Source: Vibrio fluminensis (lineage in GTDB: Bacteria; Pseudomonadota; Gammaproteobacteria; Enterobacterales; Vibrionaceae). Taken from it: 64,000 nucleotides of DNA. The number at the start of each line of letters is the position of its first letter. Positions within the stretch are counted from its first letter, which is position 1. The translations under genes were made by a program, and so were the position numbers. The notes beneath the pieces are model-generated. The model was not told where the DNA came from and ran no database searches. It saw only the letters and a program-made list of their open reading frames with translations. The DNA lies in assembly GCF_015278125.1 (NCBI RefSeq), contig NZ_JADILO010000026.1, positions 23,498 through 87,497 on the forward strand. The letters run 5' to 3'. Shown one piece after another: positions 54,381 to 63,124 of the stretch.

Positions 54381-56051
54381 ATGACTGAATCTTTTGCTCA
54401 ACTCTTTGAAGAGTTTCTAAACGAGACTGAATTCCAACAAGGTACTATCGTTAAAGGTACTGTAGTAGCTATCGAGAACGGTTACGTTCTTGTTGACGCT
54501 GGTCTTAAGTCTGAGTCTGCAATCCCTGCTGAACAGTTCAAGAACGCTGCTGGCGAACTTGAAGTTGAAGTTGGTTCTGAAGTTGATGTTGCTCTAGACG
54601 CAGTAGAAGACGGTTTCGGTGAAACTCAACTTTCTCGTGAGAAAGCGAAGCGTCACGAAGCTTGGATCGTTCTTGAGAAAGCTTACGAAGAAGCTGAAAC
54701 TGTTGTTGGTATCATCAACGGTAAAGTTAAAGGCGGTTTCACTGTTGAACTTAACGGTATCCGTGCGTTCCTACCAGGTTCACTAGTAGACGTACGTCCT
54801 ATCCGTGATACAGCTCACCTAGAAAACAAAGAACTTGAGTTCAAAGTTATCAAGCTTGACCAGAAGCGTAACAACGTAGTTGTTTCTCGTCGCGCAGTTA
54901 TCGAATCTGAAAACAGCGTAGAGCGTGATGAGCTACTAGAAAACCTACAAGAAGGCGCAGAAGTTAAAGGTATCGTTAAGAACCTTACTGACTACGGTGC
55001 ATTCGTTGATCTAGGTGGTGTTGACGGTCTTCTACATATCACTGATATGGCATGGAAACGCGTTAAGCACCCATCAGAAATCGTTAACGTAGGTGACGAA
55101 ATCCTAGTTAAAGTTCTTAAGTTCGATCGTGAGCGTACTCGCGTATCACTAGGTCTTAAGCAACTAGGCGAAGATCCATGGGTAGCAATCGCTAAGCGTT
55201 ACCCAGAAGGTCACAAGCTTTCTGGTCGTGTAACTAACCTAACTGATTACGGCTGCTTCGTTGAAATCGAAGAAGGCGTTGAAGGTCTAGTTCACGTTTC
55301 TGAAATGGATTGGACTAACAAGAACATCCACCCATCTAAAGTTGTTAATGTTGGCGACGAAGTTGAGGTTATGGTTCTTGAGATCGACGAAGAACGTCGT
55401 CGTATCTCTCTAGGTCTAAAACAGTGTAAAGCTAACCCTTGGCAGTCTTTCGCTGAAGCGCAAGCTAAAGGCGACAAAGTTACTGGTAAGATCAAGTCAA
55501 TCACTGACTTCGGTATCTTCATCGGTCTAGAAGGCGGCATCGACGGTCTAGTTCACCTATCTGACATTTCTTGGAATGTTGCTGGCGAAGAAGCTGTACG
55601 TGAGTACAAGAAAGGCGACGAGATCTCTGCAGTTGTTCTAGCAGTAGACGCAGAGCGTGAGCGCATCTCTCTAGGCGTTAAGCAAATGGAAAATGACCCA
55701 TTCAATGCTTACGTTGCAGAGAAGAAGAAAGGCGTTCTAGTTAACGGTACTGTAACTGCAGTAGACGCTAAAGGCGCAACTGTTGAGCTAGAAGAAGGCG
55801 TTGAAGGCTACATCCGTGCATCTGAAGTTGCACGTGACCGCGTAGAAGACGCAACTCTAATCCTAAGCGTTGGTGACAGCGTTGAAGCGAAATTTACTGG
55901 CGTTGACCGTAAAAACCGCGTAATCAACCTATCTATCAAAGCTAAAGACGAAGCTGAAGAGCAAGAAGCAATGGCATCTATCAACAAACAAGATGACGGC
56001 GCATTCGGTAACGCTATGGCAGACGCTTTCAAAGCAGCTAAAGGCGAATAA
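54381..56051 (+). CDS. rpsA: 30S ribosomal protein S1
   Basis: RNA-binding ribosomal protein of 556 residues with six S1/OB domains, needed for initiation on structured messages. The repeats are visible as V-x-G-x-V openings: TIVKGTVVAIENG (about 22), VKGIVKNLTDYGAFVDLGG (about 195), LSGRVTNLTDYGCFVEI (about 280), VTGKIKSITDFGIFIGLEGG (about 367) and VNGTVTAVDAKGATVEL (about 453). Strong codon bias indicates high expression. It is followed by a GAAA-loop terminator. Confidence 0.98.
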   Translation: MTESFAQLFEEFLNETEFQQGTIVKGTVVAIENGYVLVDAGLKSESAIPAEQFKNAAGELEVEVGSEVDVALDAVEDGFGETQLSREKAKRHEAWIVLEKAYEEAETVVGIINGKVKGGFTVELNGIRAFLPGSLVDVRPIRDTAHLENKELEFKVIKLDQKRNNVVVSRRAVIESENSVERDELLENLQEGAEVKGIVKNLTDYGAFVDLGGVDGLLHITDMAWKRVKHPSEIVNVGDEILVKVLKFDRERTRVSLGLKQLGEDPWVAIAKRYPEGHKLSGRVTNLTDYGCFVEIEEGVEGLVHVSEMDWTNKNIHPSKVVNVGDEVEVMVLEIDEERRRISLGLKQCKANPWQSFAEAQAKGDKVTGKIKSITDFGIFIGLEGGIDGLVHLSDISWNVAGEEAVREYKKGDEISAVVLAVDAERERISLGVKQMENDPFNAYVAEKKKGVLVNGTVTAVDAKGATVELEEGVEGYIRASEVARDRVEDATLILSVGDSVEAKFTGVDRKNRVINLSIKAKDEAEEQEAMASINKQDDGAFGNAMADAFKAAKGE

Positions 56052-56068
56052 TTTAATTCCCTTATAGC

Positions 56069-56094
56069 AAAAAGGAGCCGAAAGGCTCCTTTTT
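56069..56094 (+). terminator. Terminator of rpsA
   Basis: AAAAAGGAGCC, a GAAA tetraloop and GGCTCCTTTTT form a perfect 11-bp stem. Confidence 0.93.
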
Positions 56095-56107
56095 TATTTT
56101 TGTGGGC

Positions 56108-56213
56108 TAATACCAATTTCTACAACTGATTATTAAGAAAGCGATTCATAGTTGCACAAACTGTGCAAAAAATGATTAAATTTTTTAGCAAGTGTTTGTT
56201 GGAATTGGTATTA
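56108..56213. repeat. 106-bp palindromic MITE-like element upstream of ihfB
   Basis: TAATACCAATT (56108-56118) and AATTGGTATTA (56203-56213) are perfect 11-bp terminal inverted repeats. Inside is a second hairpin, TTGCACA-AAC-TGTGCAA (56152-56168). No coding capacity. The ends resemble the TACCAAT start of the repeat at 941, which suggests a related family of small Vibrio repeats. Confidence 0.65.
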
Positions 56214-56224
56214 GTTACTATAAT
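56196..56224 (+). promoter_or_regulatory. ihfB promoter overlapping the repeat
   Basis: TTGTTG (56196-56201), a 17-nt spacer and TATAAT (56219-56224) form a good sigma-70 promoter 30 bp before the ihfB start. The -35 lies inside the palindromic element and the -10 just outside it. Confidence 0.6.
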
Positions 56225-56253
56225 AAATGACAAATCACTCTACGAGGGAAACT

Positions 56254-56535
56254 ATGACTAAGTCTGAATTGATTGAAAGACTTTGCGCTGAGCAAACTCA
56301 TCTTTCAGCTAAAGAAGTCGAAGATGCGGTAAAAGACATTCTTGAGCATATGGCATCAACACTTGAGAACGGTGATCGTATCGAAATTCGTGGTTTTGGT
56401 AGCTTCTCATTACACTACCGCGAGCCTCGTGTCGGTCGTAACCCGAAAACGGGCGACAAGGTTGAACTTGAGGGTAAACATGTTCCTCATTTCAAACCAG
56501 GCAAAGAATTACGCGAACGTGTAAATCTTGGCTAA
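56254..56535 (+). CDS. ihfB: Integration host factor subunit beta
   Basis: A 93-residue DNA-bending protein that pairs with IHF-alpha. MTKSELIERLCAEQTHLSAKEVEDAV and the arm region HYREPRVGRNPKTGDKVELEGK are characteristic. The start at 56254 follows GAGGGA; an in-frame ATG at 56227 would add nine residues and lacks a ribosome site. rpsA-ihfB is the usual order. Confidence 0.95.
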   Translation: MTKSELIERLCAEQTHLSAKEVEDAVKDILEHMASTLENGDRIEIRGFGSFSLHYREPRVGRNPKTGDKVELEGKHVPHFKPGKELRERVNLG

Positions 56536-56584
56536 CATTGTGTAATTATATTGACAGAAATTATAATTTCGCATCTGTATCGAC

Positions 56585-56614
56585 AAACGGCACTCCATAT
56601 GAGTGCCGTTTTTT
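56585..56614 (+). terminator. Terminator of ihfB
   Basis: AAACGGCACTC and GAGTGCCGTTT form a perfect 11-bp stem around a 5-nt loop, followed by T. Confidence 0.9.
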
Positions 56615-56712
56615 TATGCAAAATAAACCTCAAAAAAGCAATAATTGCGCACATATCGTTCAAAAGCGTTAATTAAGATTTCACCCACTTTCGACAAAAT
56701 TTATTGATGAAT

Positions 56713-56740
56713 TTGACAATTTATATTGAGTTGTTATGAT
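56713..56740 (+). promoter_or_regulatory. Sigma-70 promoter of the betaine-type ABC operon
   Basis: TTGACA (56713-56718), a 16-nt spacer and TATGAT (56735-56740). It lies about 215 bp before the first gene. Nothing else was recognised in the 56615-56955 gap. Confidence 0.6.
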
Positions 56741-56955
56741 TTTTCGCGCTTAAATTCGGAATTAATCTTAAATTCCATCGATAAAGTCCTGCATTTCTGT
56801 ATTTAAATAGTCATTTAACTTATTCGCTAAATTTCATAAGCGCAGCGAGCAGAAAGCGGTGCTTTGTCTTATTTCCGTGTACATTGCACGTCTAAATCTT
56901 TATTTCATCTTGGACCGATTTGGTCTTACTCAACATCATAATCCAGAGGTTTAAT

Positions 56956-57612
56956 TTGGAAGTAGTTAACTTTTGTCTGGAAAACTGGGAGATCATTGTA
57001 ACTAGGACTGTAGAGCACCTTTCTTTGGTTAGCTTAGCAGTCGGTTTAGCCATTTTGACAGGCGTACCTATTGGTATTGCAATCACCCAGAACCAGCGCG
57101 CGGCAAACATTGTGTTATACCTCGCCTCTATTGTTATCACTATTCCGTCGATCGCTTTGTTCGGCATCATGATTCCAGCGCTGTCCTTAATTGGTCAGGG
57201 TATTGGTTATCTTCCCGCGGTCATTGCGGTATTGCTTTACTCGCAACTGCCAATTATCCGTAACACCTACACGGCCATTAATAATGTCGATCCATCGCTG
57301 CGCGAAGCGGCGCGAGGTATTGGGCTGACCAGTATGCAGCGTTTACGTTTAGTGGAAATTCCCTTGGCGATTCCGGTCATCATGGCAGGTGTCCGAATGG
57401 CAGTGGTGATGAATATCGGTGTCATGGCAATCGCGACCTACATTGGTGCGGGGGGACTTGGCTCTTTCATTGCGCGGGGCATTAGTCAATCTGACCCACG
57501 CCAACTTATCGTAGGGGCACTGGCAGTAAGTTTACTCGCCATTATTGCCGATTTAGGGCTAGCGAAGATCCAAAAGAAATTAACACCAAACGGTGTTGTA
57601 GTTTGCAGCTAA
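56956..57612 (+). CDS. Betaine/choline-type ABC transporter permease 1 (OpuCB/OsmW-like)
   Basis: Inner-membrane permease of the osmoprotectant (OTCN) family, about 218 residues with five or six helices. Family segments are ITIPSIALFGIMIPALSLIGQGIG, YSQLPIIRNTYTAINNVDPSLREAARGIGLT (the ATPase-docking loop) and IATYIGAGGLGSFIARGI. The start is taken as TTG at 56956, which follows CCAGAGG at 5 nt; no ATG fits, so it is provisional. First of four genes. Confidence 0.85.
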   Translation: MEVVNFCLENWEIIVTRTVEHLSLVSLAVGLAILTGVPIGIAITQNQRAANIVLYLASIVITIPSIALFGIMIPALSLIGQGIGYLPAVIAVLLYSQLPIIRNTYTAINNVDPSLREAARGIGLTSMQRLRLVEIPLAIPVIMAGVRMAVVMNIGVMAIATYIGAGGLGSFIARGISQSDPRQLIVGALAVSLLAIIADLGLAKIQKKLTPNGVVVCS

Positions 57613-57648
57613 CCCTGTGTAAGACGACTATTCGAAGAGACAGACTTT

Positions 57649-58770
57649 ATGATCCAACTTGATAATTTGACCAAGATTTTCGAAACGCCTCAGGGTGTAA
57701 TTACTGCGGCAGACCGCATCAGTATGGAAGTACCTACTGGAGAAATTTGCGTTTTACTTGGTCCTTCAGGCTGCGGAAAAACCACGACACTTAAAATGAT
57801 TAATCGTCTGGTGACACCAACGTCAGGACGCGTGCTCATCAATGGTGAAGATACTACGGATATCGATACCGTGACATTGCGTCGCAACATAGGCTATGTG
57901 ATCCAGCAAACTGGCTTATTCCCCAATATGACCATAGAAGAGAACATCTCTTTAGTACCTAAGCTCATGGGCTGGGATGTACAACGCTGCAAACAGCGAG
58001 CTAAAGATCTGTTAGATATGGTTGCGCTTGATCCCAACACCTTTATGAAACGCTACCCGAACGAATTGTCCGGAGGACAGCAGCAGCGAGTGGGGGTGAT
58101 TCGTGCTCTAGCGGCTGACGCACCAGTGCTGTTAATGGATGAGCCTTTCGGCGCGATTGACCCCATCAATCGCGATGCGATTCAAGAAGAGTTCCTCAAG
58201 ATGAATCGCGAGCTCAATAAAACCATTATGTTCGTTTCGCATGATATTGATGAAGCAGTGAAGATGGCTGACAAAATCGCTATCTTCCGTGATGGTAAAT
58301 TGGAGCAATTCTCTAGCCCTGACCGCCTGTTAGCGAAACCCGAAACGGATTTCGTTGCCGATTTTGTTGGTAATGATCGCACGCTTAAACGCCTTCAATT
58401 AGCCACAGCGGCAGATGTGATGGAAACCCATGTTCCCGTTGTCACTGCTGGCGAGACATTGCAACAAGCGGCGAAGAAAATGGAAGAGTATGGTCATGGC
58501 ATGATTGTTAAGGTGAACAAACAACATCAGCCCGTGGGCATTATTACCCGTGAAATGTCGCTCTCTTATCGAGGTCTTTGCGGCGAACATTATGCAGGGA
58601 TTCAACTGGTGATTCAGCAAGACGAAGATTTGCGCGCTGTGGTATCCAAAATGTTTGCCTATGACTTGTCTTGGTTGCCAGTAGTCGATGCTCAAGGTCG
58701 ATTATGTGGCGAGGTGTCTCAGCGCGGCATTACTCACCACTTGGGCGCGAAATATCAGACTAAGGGGTAA
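57649..58770 (+). CDS. Betaine/choline-type ABC transporter ATP-binding protein with CBS domains
   Basis: A 373-residue OpuCA/ProV-like ATPase. Walker A GPSGCGKTT, signature LSGGQQQRVGVIRAL, Walker B VLLMDEPFGAIDPINR and H-loop FVSHDIDEA are clear. The C-terminal ~125 residues contain two CBS motifs (AADVMETHVPVV and the segment ending LPVVDAQGRLCGEVS), which in OpuA-type transporters sense ionic strength. It is flanked by two permease genes, the second starting 3 bp later. Confidence 0.9.
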   Translation: MIQLDNLTKIFETPQGVITAADRISMEVPTGEICVLLGPSGCGKTTTLKMINRLVTPTSGRVLINGEDTTDIDTVTLRRNIGYVIQQTGLFPNMTIEENISLVPKLMGWDVQRCKQRAKDLLDMVALDPNTFMKRYPNELSGGQQQRVGVIRALAADAPVLLMDEPFGAIDPINRDAIQEEFLKMNRELNKTIMFVSHDIDEAVKMADKIAIFRDGKLEQFSSPDRLLAKPETDFVADFVGNDRTLKRLQLATAADVMETHVPVVTAGETLQQAAKKMEEYGHGMIVKVNKQHQPVGIITREMSLSYRGLCGEHYAGIQLVIQQDEDLRAVVSKMFAYDLSWLPVVDAQGRLCGEVSQRGITHHLGAKYQTKG

Positions 58771-58773
58771 GTT

Positions 58774-59505
58774 GTGAAACAAGAACAAATTCGCAACGCC
58801 TTGTTGTTTGCCTTAGTCCTGAGTGCCTTTTTGCTTGGTGCGACGCTTCAAGCGAATGGCTTTATTGAAGACTTCATGTATTACAGTGAAGACATTGTTT
58901 ATCTCGCTGGTGAGCACATAAAGTTGACCCTGATTTCAGGAACAATCGCGATTGTGATTGCGATTCCAGCCGGGATTTTAATCAGCCGTCCGTCAATGCG
59001 CCGTTACTCAGAGCCAGCGATGCAAGTGTTTAATATAGGCACCACAGTGCCAACACTCGCGGTATTGGCATTGTCGATGACATTGCTGGGCATTGGTAAT
59101 GTACCAGCGATCTTTGCTCTCGCCATTGCGACGATTTTACCGATTGTGCGCAACACCTATACCGGATTAATAGCGGTACCCGAGTACTTAAAAGAAGCCG
59201 CAACCGGTATGGGGTTAACACCCACTCAGCAGCTTTTTCGTGTTGAGTTACCCAATGCCATGTTTGTCATCATGGCGGGAATACGAACCGCATTCGCCAT
59301 CAACATTGGTACTGTACCACTGGCATTTTTAATCGGTGGAACTGGCTTAGGAGAGCTGATTTTTACCGGGATTGATTTAGATGAGCTAAGCATGATGCTG
59401 GCGGGCGCATTGCCAACGGCCGGCTTGGCGGTCTTGGTAGATATGTTGCTGGGCATGCTGACTTTTGGGGTTGTCAGTAAAGGGGTTAACCCTCTACGAA
59501 ACTAG
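58774..59505 (+). CDS. Betaine/choline-type ABC transporter permease 2 (OpuCD/OsmY-like)
   Basis: A 243-residue permease starting from GTG, with AAGGGG overlapping the end of the ATPase gene. It contains FNIGTTVPTLAVLALSMTLLGIG, IVRNTYTGLIAVPEYLKEAATGMGLTP (docking loop) and GTVPLAFLIGGTGLGELIFTGI. It pairs with the 56956 permease as a heterodimer around the CBS-ATPase. Confidence 0.9.
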   Translation: MKQEQIRNALLFALVLSAFLLGATLQANGFIEDFMYYSEDIVYLAGEHIKLTLISGTIAIVIAIPAGILISRPSMRRYSEPAMQVFNIGTTVPTLAVLALSMTLLGIGNVPAIFALAIATILPIVRNTYTGLIAVPEYLKEAATGMGLTPTQQLFRVELPNAMFVIMAGIRTAFAINIGTVPLAFLIGGTGLGELIFTGIDLDELSMMLAGALPTAGLAVLVDMLLGMLTFGVVSKGVNPLRN

Positions 59506-59567
59506 GTCGAATGCTGCCACGAATTACATAAAAACTCGAAAATTACTACAGATAGGAATGGAATAGA

Positions 59568-60452
59568 ATGTCTAAATTCACGACTTTATTTGGTGCAACG
59601 ATGCTTGCCTTGACCTCAACTTTCTCTCACGCTGCGGACTTAGTCGTTGGGGGCAAAGGTTTTACTGAGCAACTGATAGTTGCATCGATGACCGAGCAAT
59701 ACTTAACGAATCAAGGCTACGATGTGGATAAACGCGATGGCATGGGGTCGACAGTACTGCGCAAAGCACAACAGAACGGACAAATTGACCTTTACTGGGA
59801 GTATACCGGTACGTCATTGATCACTTTTAATAAGATCAAACAACCGATGTCCGCAGACCAAGCTTACGCCAAAGTTAAACAGCTCGATGGGGAAAAAGGG
59901 TTGGTTTGGCTTGAACCATCAAAGGCAAATAATACTTATGCGCTCGCGATGCGAGCAAAAGATGCCGCGGCCAAAAACATCGTGACCATCTCTGACTTTG
60001 CTGACTACGTAAAAACAGATGGTGATGATCTTTTGTTTGCTTCAAACGTGGAATTTGCTGCTCGTCCTGATGGCCTAAAACCTTTACAAAAGCAATACCA
60101 GTTTAAATTGGCACGTAAAAATCTGAAGAAGATGGATTCGGGCTTAACTTATCAAGCACTAAAAAGCGGCAATGCCGATGTGGCGTTAGTTTTTGCTACC
60201 GACGGTCGAATTAAGGCGTTTGATTTCGTGGTACTTAAAGACGACAAAGGCTTTTTCCCGAATTACGCGTTAGCACCGGTTGTGCGTCAGGAAACGCTCG
60301 ACAACAACCCTAAGCTTGCCGCTCAACTCAATACACTTTCGGCTCTGTTGAATGATGAAGTTATGGCGACGTTAAATGCCAAAGTGGATGTTGATGGTCA
60401 AAGCATTGAGAAAGTCGCCAAGCGATTTTTAATCGACAACAAACTTATCTGA
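59568..60452 (+). CDS. Osmoprotectant-family ABC transporter substrate-binding protein (OpuCC/OsmF-like)
   Basis: Periplasmic binding protein of 294 residues. Signal peptide up to SHA-ADL, then VVGGKGFTEQLIVASMTEQYL and the DLYWEYTGTSL segment, whose aromatic residues usually form the cage for a quaternary ammonium group. No lipobox is present, so it should be soluble. It completes the four-gene importer. Ligand candidates are glycine betaine, choline or carnitine; E. coli YehZ relatives bind betaine weakly, so another ligand is possible. Confidence 0.88.
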   Translation: MSKFTTLFGATMLALTSTFSHAADLVVGGKGFTEQLIVASMTEQYLTNQGYDVDKRDGMGSTVLRKAQQNGQIDLYWEYTGTSLITFNKIKQPMSADQAYAKVKQLDGEKGLVWLEPSKANNTYALAMRAKDAAAKNIVTISDFADYVKTDGDDLLFASNVEFAARPDGLKPLQKQYQFKLARKNLKKMDSGLTYQALKSGNADVALVFATDGRIKAFDFVVLKDDKGFFPNYALAPVVRQETLDNNPKLAAQLNTLSALLNDEVMATLNAKVDVDGQSIEKVAKRFLIDNKLI

Positions 60453-60489
60453 TTCCGCCCGTGATTCTGCATATCACTGTTTAATGTAA

Positions 60490-60514
60490 GAGGGCAACGC
60501 ACGCGTTGCCCTTG
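60490..60514 (+). terminator. Hairpin after the ABC binding-protein gene
   Basis: AGGGCAACGC and GCGTTGCCCT form a perfect 10-bp stem with a 2-nt apex, followed by only TG. It may be a weak terminator ahead of the amidase gene. Confidence 0.55.
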
Positions 60515-60537
60515 TCGATTGAAAGGTTCTCAATAAC

Positions 60538-61374
60538 ATGAAACAACAGCTAAAAGTTGCGATCGCACAAATTGCTCCGCTGCTTGGCGATGTTACGTCT
60601 AACACCGTTAAACATATTGAATTCATTAACCAAGCAAAGCAGCAGGGCGTTGACGTGTTGCTTTTTCCAGAGCTTTCTCTCACCGGCTACAGTCTTTTTG
60701 CCAAAGTTCCGCAAGTGGCTTTGCCACGTGTGAACGAGATATTTGAACGTCTATCGGACGTAGCTCCGAACATGGTGATTGGTGTTGGCTTTGTTGAACA
60801 GGCTGCACCGGGTGAGTTTTACAATGCTCAAGCTTTACTGACCCAAGGGAAAGTGATTCATGTGCATCGTAAGCTTAATCTACCGACTTACGGAGGGTTG
60901 GAAGAAGGCAAATGGTATGGGCAAGGAGAGAGGTTGGCAATGTGTGAGCATATTGACGGCTGGCCTATTCATACTTTGATTTGCGCTGACCTATGGAATC
61001 CAGCTCTCCCTCATTTGGCGATGCTTGATAGGCCATCACTATTGCTTGCCCCAGTTAATTCTGCGGCAGATATCGTTTCTGATGAATTCTCAAATCCAAA
61101 TGGGTGGAAAACCAACACCGACTTTATTGCTATGACCTATGGCGTGCCGTTGTTGATGGCAAACAGCTGTGCAGTAGAAGGAAACAGTCGATTTTGGGGT
61201 GGTTCGCGTATATTGGATGCGTTTGGTCAAACACTGGTCGAGGCTGGCCAAGAAGAGCAGTTGCTTGTTGCACAGTTACAACTAGAGGATATCAATAGCG
61301 CCAGATTTCAACTGCCCACTATTAGAGACGCGAATAATTCACTCGTGGCGAAATTACTTACTGAGCGATTATAG
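60538..61374 (+). CDS. Nitrilase-superfamily carbon-nitrogen hydrolase
   Basis: A 278-residue amidase-type enzyme. The catalytic triad is visible: Glu about 45 (FPELSLTGY), Lys about 112 (HRKLNLPTY) and Cys about 149 (LICADLWNP). Such enzymes hydrolyse amides or N-carbamoyl compounds. It follows the osmoprotectant ABC genes on the same strand across an imperfect terminator, so a link to that transporter's substrate is possible but unproven. The exact substrate cannot be told. Confidence 0.85.
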   Translation: MKQQLKVAIAQIAPLLGDVTSNTVKHIEFINQAKQQGVDVLLFPELSLTGYSLFAKVPQVALPRVNEIFERLSDVAPNMVIGVGFVEQAAPGEFYNAQALLTQGKVIHVHRKLNLPTYGGLEEGKWYGQGERLAMCEHIDGWPIHTLICADLWNPALPHLAMLDRPSLLLAPVNSAADIVSDEFSNPNGWKTNTDFIAMTYGVPLLMANSCAVEGNSRFWGGSRILDAFGQTLVEAGQEEQLLVAQLQLEDINSARFQLPTIRDANNSLVAKLLTERL

Positions 61375-61562
61375 AGTAAAAGGTCTAAAACTTGCGAATC
61401 ACTAGCGATATTCACTAGAAGGGTTGAGTAATGTACTTTGGTTAACTTGGATATAAGATAGCCACAATGCACTGAAATTTGAGAATATCGCTAATATCCG
61501 TGGTCTGAATGGTGATTTTGCTGCATAATCTTACCAGTCGATTTTAAGATGGGTAATGGAAT

Positions 61563-61844
61563 ATGAAAATTATAAAAATCGTTATCGTACTGGCTTTGTT
61601 CCTTGTAGCTTTAGCGTTAGGTTCTCAAAATCAAGCAGTTGTCACTTTTAACTATCTGCTGGCTCAGGGCGATTTCCACTTATCTACATTGTTAGGTGTA
61701 GTGTTTGTGACAGGCTTCGTTATTGCATGGATCATATTCGGTAGCCTACACATGAAATCAAAACTGCAAGTTCGAAAACTTAATAAGCAACTTAAAAAGC
61801 TAACTCCCGCTACCTCGACTGAGGTCGAACAAAGTAAAGCATAA
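61563..61844 (+). CDS. lapA: Lipopolysaccharide assembly protein A
   Basis: A 93-residue inner-membrane protein (formerly YciS) with two helices (about 4-21 and 40-62) and a charged cytoplasmic tail (KSKLQVRKLNKQLKKL). It associates with LapB in control of LPS synthesis through LpxC turnover. The gene order lapA-lapB-pyrF is as in E. coli. Confidence 0.92.
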   Translation: MKIIKIVIVLALFLVALALGSQNQAVVTFNYLLAQGDFHLSTLLGVVFVTGFVIAWIIFGSLHMKSKLQVRKLNKQLKKLTPATSTEVEQSKA

Positions 61845-61869
61845 TCGAGTTAGGTAGGCCTTTTTCTCA

Positions 61870-63039
61870 ATGCTAGAAATACTCTTCTTGTTATTGCCGA
61901 TCGCTGCAGCCTATGGCTGGTACATGGGTAATCGTAGCGCGCAGCAAGACAAGCAGAAGCACTCAAATCAGATCTCTCGTCAATATGTGACGGGCCTAAA
62001 CCTGTTGCTTTCAGATCAGTCTGATAAAGCGGTGGATCACTTTATTGAGTTGCTTCAAGTTGACAATGACACGATAGATACGCATCTAGCATTAGGTAAC
62101 TTATTCCGATCGCGTGGCGAAGTCGATCGCGCAATTCGTATCCACCAAAACCTCATTTCCCGCTCTGGTCTCACCATTGATCAGAAAAATATCGCTTTGC
62201 AGCAACTGGCCAAAGACTATATGGCGTCGGGATTTTTAGACCGCGCAGAAAAGATTTTTGAGCAGTTAGTTGAAGAGCCAGATCATCGAGAAGCCGCTCT
62301 ACAGCAATTGGTTGCTATTTATCAGCAAACACGAGAGTGGCAAAAAGCCATCTACTATGCCAGCCAGCTGTTTAAGCTAGGCCGTAAGCGTATGCGAGTG
62401 AGTATTGCCCACTTCTATTGTGAAATGGCGATGCAAGATCAAGCCGATGGCGACCGTAAGCAAGCAATCGCGCATTTCAAGCGCGCTCTGAGTGAAGACC
62501 CAAAATGCGTGCGTGCGAGTATTGCACTGGGTAAGTTGTATCTCGAGAGTGAGGACTATCTTCACACTATTAAATACATGACGATGGTGCTGGAACAAGA
62601 TTCAGACTTTGTCGCGGAAGTTTTACCAACGCTTGCGGATTGTTATCACCATCTTGGTCAAGAAGACGAGTTGTTGGATTTCCTGCGTCAGTGTATTGCG
62701 AGCAAGGCCGGCGTATCAGCGGAATTGATGTTGGCGCAACTGGTCGCTCAACATGATGGCTCAGAAGCGGCACAAGAATTATTGACGCGACAACTGGTTA
62801 AAAACCCAACTATGAAAGGATTCTTCCGCTTGATGGATTACCATCTGATGAATGCTGAAGAAGGTCGAGCGAAAGAAAGTTTGGCGACCTTGCAAAAATT
62901 GGTTGGTGAACAGTTGAAAGTAAAACCTCATTACCGTTGCCGTAAGTGTGGCTTCTCCACACACTCTATGTATTGGCATTGTCCTTCATGTAAAGGGTGG
63001 GGAACAATTAAGCCGATCCGCGGTTTGGACGGCGAATAG
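61870..63039 (+). CDS. lapB: Lipopolysaccharide assembly protein B
   Basis: A 389-residue protein (formerly YciM) anchored by an N-terminal helix (about 2-18), with tandem TPR repeats over about 40-340 and a C-terminal rubredoxin-like zinc site (YRCRKCGF and HCPSCKGWG). It acts as adaptor for FtsH degradation of LpxC, balancing LPS and phospholipid. It starts 25 bp after lapA. Confidence 0.95.
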   Translation: MLEILFLLLPIAAAYGWYMGNRSAQQDKQKHSNQISRQYVTGLNLLLSDQSDKAVDHFIELLQVDNDTIDTHLALGNLFRSRGEVDRAIRIHQNLISRSGLTIDQKNIALQQLAKDYMASGFLDRAEKIFEQLVEEPDHREAALQQLVAIYQQTREWQKAIYYASQLFKLGRKRMRVSIAHFYCEMAMQDQADGDRKQAIAHFKRALSEDPKCVRASIALGKLYLESEDYLHTIKYMTMVLEQDSDFVAEVLPTLADCYHHLGQEDELLDFLRQCIASKAGVSAELMLAQLVAQHDGSEAAQELLTRQLVKNPTMKGFFRLMDYHLMNAEEGRAKESLATLQKLVGEQLKVKPHYRCRKCGFSTHSMYWHCPSCKGWGTIKPIRGLDGE

Positions 63040-63050
63040 ACTATTTTTTC

Positions 63051-63078
63051 AATGCAGCTAATTTTTTAGCTGCATTTT
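63051..63078 (+). terminator. Terminator of lapAB
   Basis: AATGCAGCTAA and TTAGCTGCATT form a perfect 11-bp stem around a 4-nt loop, followed by a T run. Confidence 0.88.
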
Positions 63079-63124
63079 TTTAAGCACAACAAAATTGATA
63101 GACATAAGTTAATTAGGAGATGAG

